Source: Celoporthe dispersa (Eukaryota; Ascomycota; Sordariomycetes; Diaporthales; Cryphonectriaceae). From it: 64,000 nucleotides of DNA. Position 1 is the stretch's first letter; the number at the start of each line of letters is the position of its first letter. The position numbers and the translations under genes are program-made. Location of the stretch: NCBI GenBank assembly GCA_016584495.1, contig WAID01000003.1, positions 5,660,501 to 5,724,500 on the forward strand. The letters are read 5' to 3'. Positions 60,766 through 64,000 of this stretch are shown in pieces. The notes below the pieces were generated by a model. It was not told where the DNA came from, made no database searches, and worked only from the letters and a program-made list of their open reading frames with translations.

Positions 60766-62130
60766 CACAACTAAGAGGTGTATATCTGTGGGGAATTGGG
60801 GCACGCGGAGGCAGGCTGCAGGACGGCGTTGTGAGGGTTTGATACCAGACTATGTTCTTTTAAAAAGCATTATGGCTAGCCATATGTGCATGGGAGTTAT
60901 TCACGCGGGCATGTTCTTTTTTTTCATTTTTTTCAAATGTAATCTCTTGACGTTTCGCTTGCGAACGTATATACTAAAGAGCCTTTTGACGATGAGATGT
61001 TTTACCATCTTCTCCAAGAGAGAAGATCTATAAAAAAAATAAAGAATAAAAAAAATACACATTTACGCTCAACTTTCAACTCTCGTCCTGTTGTTTTATT
61101 GCACCCCAACCATGCAACATGTATGGCCACCACCGCAACAGACACATCGCGAACAATAATTGCACACATACCAAAAAAGAAAGAAAGAACAAAAGAGTCC
61201 TACTGAGACAGGTATCGAGCCCATGAATCCCCCCCCCCCCAAAAAAAAAAAAAAAAGGGACATGCAGAGCAATCCTTTTACGGTTCTTGCAGAATTATGT
61301 GGTGGTTATCCAGCGATCATACGCGCCCCTAGCCTGATGTTCGTCTGATCGACAGGGCTGGTGTAAGGTACCCCGAGTCCAGGCCAGGTGCTGTGGACCC
61401 CCAGGGGGCAGGGGGGAGGAATGTGGGCGGTCAGTACCCGAGTCACGTCTCCCGTGGCAGGGGGGCGCGGGAGGCTCAAGCGTCAGGGCTTGTGGGGAGC
61501 CTCAATTGATCCTTTGGAGTCTTGGCGATCTGGGGATTAGGGGGCATATGTGTACTGTAAGGAGTTGTGGATTTTCTGATGGGTCGCTGGGTGGGTTTTT
61601 TTTAAGAACTTTTGTGGGTTCTTCTCATTGAGCCATGGAAAAGAGAACAAGAGAGGAAGAAGAAGGAGGAGAAGAAGAGGAAGAAGAAAACAAGGAGGTT
61701 GAGTCTTGGTTACGAATTGGACAAGAGGCTGAGTATGCGTGCTCGAGTCAGCGTTATGTCCGGTCAAGTGGTTTCGATGCTGATTGCGTGTACAATCATT
61801 CACCCCTTGTGATAGTGCCTGCTTGCTTGGAGCTTGCAACGCGGCTGGCATTTCTCGCCCCCTGCCTGACTCAAGGAGCCTGCGCGGTGTCGCGCGGACG
61901 AGTCAAGGGAGTCTAGGCAGCTCGCACAGCCTCTGCTGTACTGTGTAGAGCTCGTCTGGACTTGTGTATATTCACAAGGCCTAGTTGGGTGATCGATTGA
62001 TCGGGCGAAGGTGGTCTACGAGTTCAAGCAGTCTGCCGGCGAACCTCTCACAACTTTCAGTAATGATACTTTAATTGAAGCGCTTTGATGAACAATGAGA
62101 AATACAGATTAAAAAAAAAAAAAGATGCGC
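60766..62130. other. Convergent intergenic region
   Basis: 1.4 kb with A-rich and T-rich tracts consistent with 3' UTRs and a C12-A16 run at 61229-61256. No gene is seen. Confidence 0.6.
61229..61256. repeat. C12-A16 homopolymer pair
   Basis: Twelve C followed directly by sixteen A. Simple sequence; its length may be unreliable. Confidence 0.9.
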
Positions 62131-64000
62131 TTATCGTCGGCCTTCTTGCTGCCGCGATCTCGTAGAGTCTCCTCCTCCTTCACTCCCTCGCTGCCCGTGC
62201 TCCCAGTCCTTGGACGCCAACATCTCGCTAGACTCCATCTGTGGCAGGACATCATACCGAGGACCCCGCGCTTCCCTCGCCATGCCCCTCGCAGCGGCCA
62301 CCGACCACACGCCTGCCCTGAGGAGCAGGCCGCGCAGCCTCCACAGCGCCATGGCACCGCCCACGATGCCGAGCAGCACGGACGAGAAGATGATGTGCGT
62401 CTCCTGCCAGCCCAGCTCCTCGGGCACGGGCAGGTCCTTGCCGGACACGTAGAGGCCTGTGTCGACGTCGATGAGCTCGGAGCAGCCGAGGCTGCGGCCC
62501 TTGGCGTCGATGGCCAGGACCTGGATGTACCTGCCCAGATCCAGTCCTGAGAGGTCGATCCTCGTCTCAAAGCCCTGTTTGCGAACCTCGGTCACATTCT
62601 TGGTGAACTCAAGCGTCGGAGTGTCGTCGTCGTCGTCGTCGTCGACGTCGTCGTAATACTCTTCCTCCTCTTCCTCATCCCTCACCTCTCCGTCGTACTT
62701 ATAATCCTCCTCCTCGTCAAAGTCCTCACCAGTCCACACGCTCTGCACCACCCACCCTGCCACCTCCGTCGCCCCGTTCCAGCTCACGTAGACGGCGCCC
62801 TCGCTACCCTTCAGCACCGCGTCTGGGTCCGTCTGGGGCCGCCCGACCCACCTGCTCTTGAACGTGCGGTAGTTCTTGACCCGTGACCAGGCCGTCAGGT
62901 GCGTGGCGCCCAGGTGCGTGTCGCACAGCACCTCGCCCGTGGCCGCGTCGTATTCGGTCCAGGCCGGGTGGTGGCCCCAGCCCACGAGGACGTTGCCCGT
63001 CTCGGGCAGGATGTTGACGCTGCCCTGAGAGGGGACGAGGAAGTCCTGCGGCGCGACGAGGGCCTGGCGCAGCGTGGCCGTCATGGCGTTGGTGTCGAGG
63101 TCGACCAGCAGCCCGCGGCTGTGCGGGGCCCGGAGCAGGGCCTTGGTGTAGTACGCGCCGTTGTCGAAGACGGTCATCAGCGCCTGGCTGGCGTCGTCGG
63201 TCTCATGGTGGATGCGCGCATGGTGCTGCCAGGAAAAGTCGGTGGCCTTGCCGCCGCTCAGGTCCTCGAACGAGTTGTTCTTGCCGCCGACCTGCCAGAG
63301 GACCTCGCCTGTTGTTCCGTCGATGTAGGCCACGGCGCACACGTATCGCGACGATACGAGGTAGTTCCCCGTGAGGGGGTCCTTGTCGACGCTGTTGATG
63401 TGAAAGAAGTCCCAGGCGCTCTGGTACTGCTCGTAGGGGGCGAGGCTGTCCGTGATGGCGAAGTGGTCCGACGCGTGCCATTCGAACAGGAGCTCGCCCG
63501 TCTCGAGGTCGACCTCCTGGAAGACGCTGTCCCAGATCTTGCCGCCTTCAACGCCGTAGGCCGACAGGTCCGCAGCCTGGGCTTCGTAGGCTGTCAGAAG
63601 GGCAGTGCCCTCGGGCGTGAGCTGGAACTCATGGAGGTCGCCATCGAGGTCACCCGCTGCCGTGATATTCTTGAAGATGTTGTACGAGGAGTCGAGCATC
63701 AGATAGTATCCCCTCCCAAACCACCCGCTGTCGTCCCCATGCCAAAACGTGAGGTAGTCGTTGCCCTTGTAGCTCTGCACCTTTAGGTCCATCGCCTGGC
63801 CGTATTTTGTCTCCATCCATACCAGGCTACCCTCATTATCCAGGATGACGGGCCCTGGGTAGGGCACCGAGTCGCCTCGTGGCTCGATAAGCGTATAGCT
63901 AGCCTCGCATCTTGGGTCGGATTTGATGATATTCAGCCAGGGCGAGGCAGACGAGAAAGACTCGTACGAGATCCGAGGATATGCGCCATATAGGCCCCAG
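62131..64000 (-). CDS. Arylsulfotransferase-like (ASST) protein, 5' partial
   Basis: The frame is open from the right edge to the stop at 62131, more than 620 aa. The visible protein has repeated beta-propeller strands ending in Trp/Asp turns. ASST-type blocks are LTFWHGDDSGWFGRGYY, then IWDSVFQEVDLETGELLFEW, then FFHINSVDKDPLTGNYLVSS, SWQHHARIHH and ILPETGNVLVGWG. The conserved His residues (WQHHAR and the DFFHIN segment) agree with fungal Arylsulfotran_2 proteins. A Glu/Asp tract (about 35 residues, partly from a GTC microsatellite on the plus strand) interrupts the end of the propeller. A C-terminal membrane segment (IIFSSVLLGIVGGAMALW) and a basic cytoplasmic tail follow. The N-terminus and signal peptide lie outside the window. 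Substrate and activity are unknown; many fungal members lack proof of sulfotransfer. Confidence 0.85.
   Translation of the reverse strand, partial: WGLYGAYPRISYESFSSASPWLNIIKSDPRCEASYTLIEPRGDSVPYPGPVILDNEGSLVWMETKYGQAMDLKVQSYKGNDYLTFWHGDDSGWFGRGYYLMLDSSYNIFKNITAAGDLDGDLHEFQLTPEGTALLTAYEAQAADLSAYGVEGGKIWDSVFQEVDLETGELLFEWHASDHFAITDSLAPYEQYQSAWDFFHINSVDKDPLTGNYLVSSRYVCAVAYIDGTTGEVLWQVGGKNNSFEDLSGGKATDFSWQHHARIHHETDDASQALMTVFDNGAYYTKALLRAPHSRGLLVDLDTNAMTATLRQALVAPQDFLVPSQGSVNILPETGNVLVGWGHHPAWTEYDAATGEVLCDTHLGATHLTAWSRVKNYRTFKSRWVGRPQTDPDAVLKGSEGAVYVSWNGATEVAGWVVQSVWTGEDFDEEEDYKYDGEVRDEEEEEEYYDDVDDDDDDDTPTLEFTKNVTEVRKQGFETRIDLSGLDLGRYIQVLAIDAKGRSLGCSELIDVDTGLYVSGKDLPVPEELGWQETHIIFSSVLLGIVGGAMALWRLRGLLLRAGVWSVAAARGMAREARGPRYDVLPQMESSEMLASKDWEHGQRGSEGGGDSTRSRQQEGRR

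Noticed and set aside
63000..63786. Plus-strand frame of 295 codons near the right end
   Set aside because: It is an antisense shadow of the ASST-like gene, whose minus-strand frame carries all conserved blocks.
1..64000. CRISPR arrays, riboswitches, bacterial operons or insertion sequences
   Set aside because: Nothing of the kind is present. Introns and gene content are those of a fungal nuclear chromosome.

Overview
The window is nuclear DNA from a filamentous ascomycete, most likely a Sordariomycete-type Pezizomycotina. The evidence is the density of short (about 45-130 bp) GT-AG introns with CTAAC/CTGAC branch points, no operons, GC-rich coding exons with AT-richer accessory gaps, and fungal-type families (2EXR, ULD_2-like, DUF4112, NACHT with a DUF7708-like N-terminus). 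Gene models were built by hand from splice signals and reading frame; exon coordinates are given in each entry.

Layout. 1-364: 3' end of a probable LCAT-like hydrolase. 856-2196: gtr2 (RagC/D GTPase). 5.0-18.2 kb: an accessory block with a broken HeLo-like/ULD_2-like gene and degenerate ubiquitin-like copies, an MIF-like protein, a P-loop-less STAND-type NTPase-like protein, a damaged AAA+ ATPase, a NACHT_N/SesA-like helical protein and a ubiquitin-like protein. 19.5-20.3: four-TM membrane protein. 24.2-25.4: 2EXR protein. 25.8-28.4: apc4. 29.1-32.3: ymr1. 33.0-34.1: rps3. 34.9-35.6: DUF4112 protein. 36.9-38.6: NIPA magnesium transporter. 42.3-44.8: large acidic protein. 45.6-47.4: coatomer delta. 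47.8-48.4: small disordered protein. 49.8-53.6: NLR (DUF7708-like/NACHT/C2H2/ankyrin). 54.1-57.6: SNF2-family ATPase. 59.7-60.8: secreted protein. 62.1-64.0: arylsulfotransferase-like protein running off the window.

How the genes relate. Housekeeping genes (TORC1 signalling, cell cycle, phosphoinositides, ribosome, COPI) are interleaved with two accessory patches. The 9.6-18.2 kb patch looks like a fungal NLR-type innate-immunity or incompatibility neighbourhood. Two adjacent genes share a C-terminal Gly-Asn-containing module, and the N-terminus of the nearby NTPase-like protein resembles its core, which recalls amyloid-signalling pairs of the HET-S/NWD2 kind. That comparison is inference.

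A caution: several otherwise well-preserved genes exceed a multiple of three by exactly one base, three of them at 5-base homopolymers. Consensus sequencing error is therefore a serious alternative to pseudogenisation, and I label such genes as frameshifted rather than dead unless there is additional damage.
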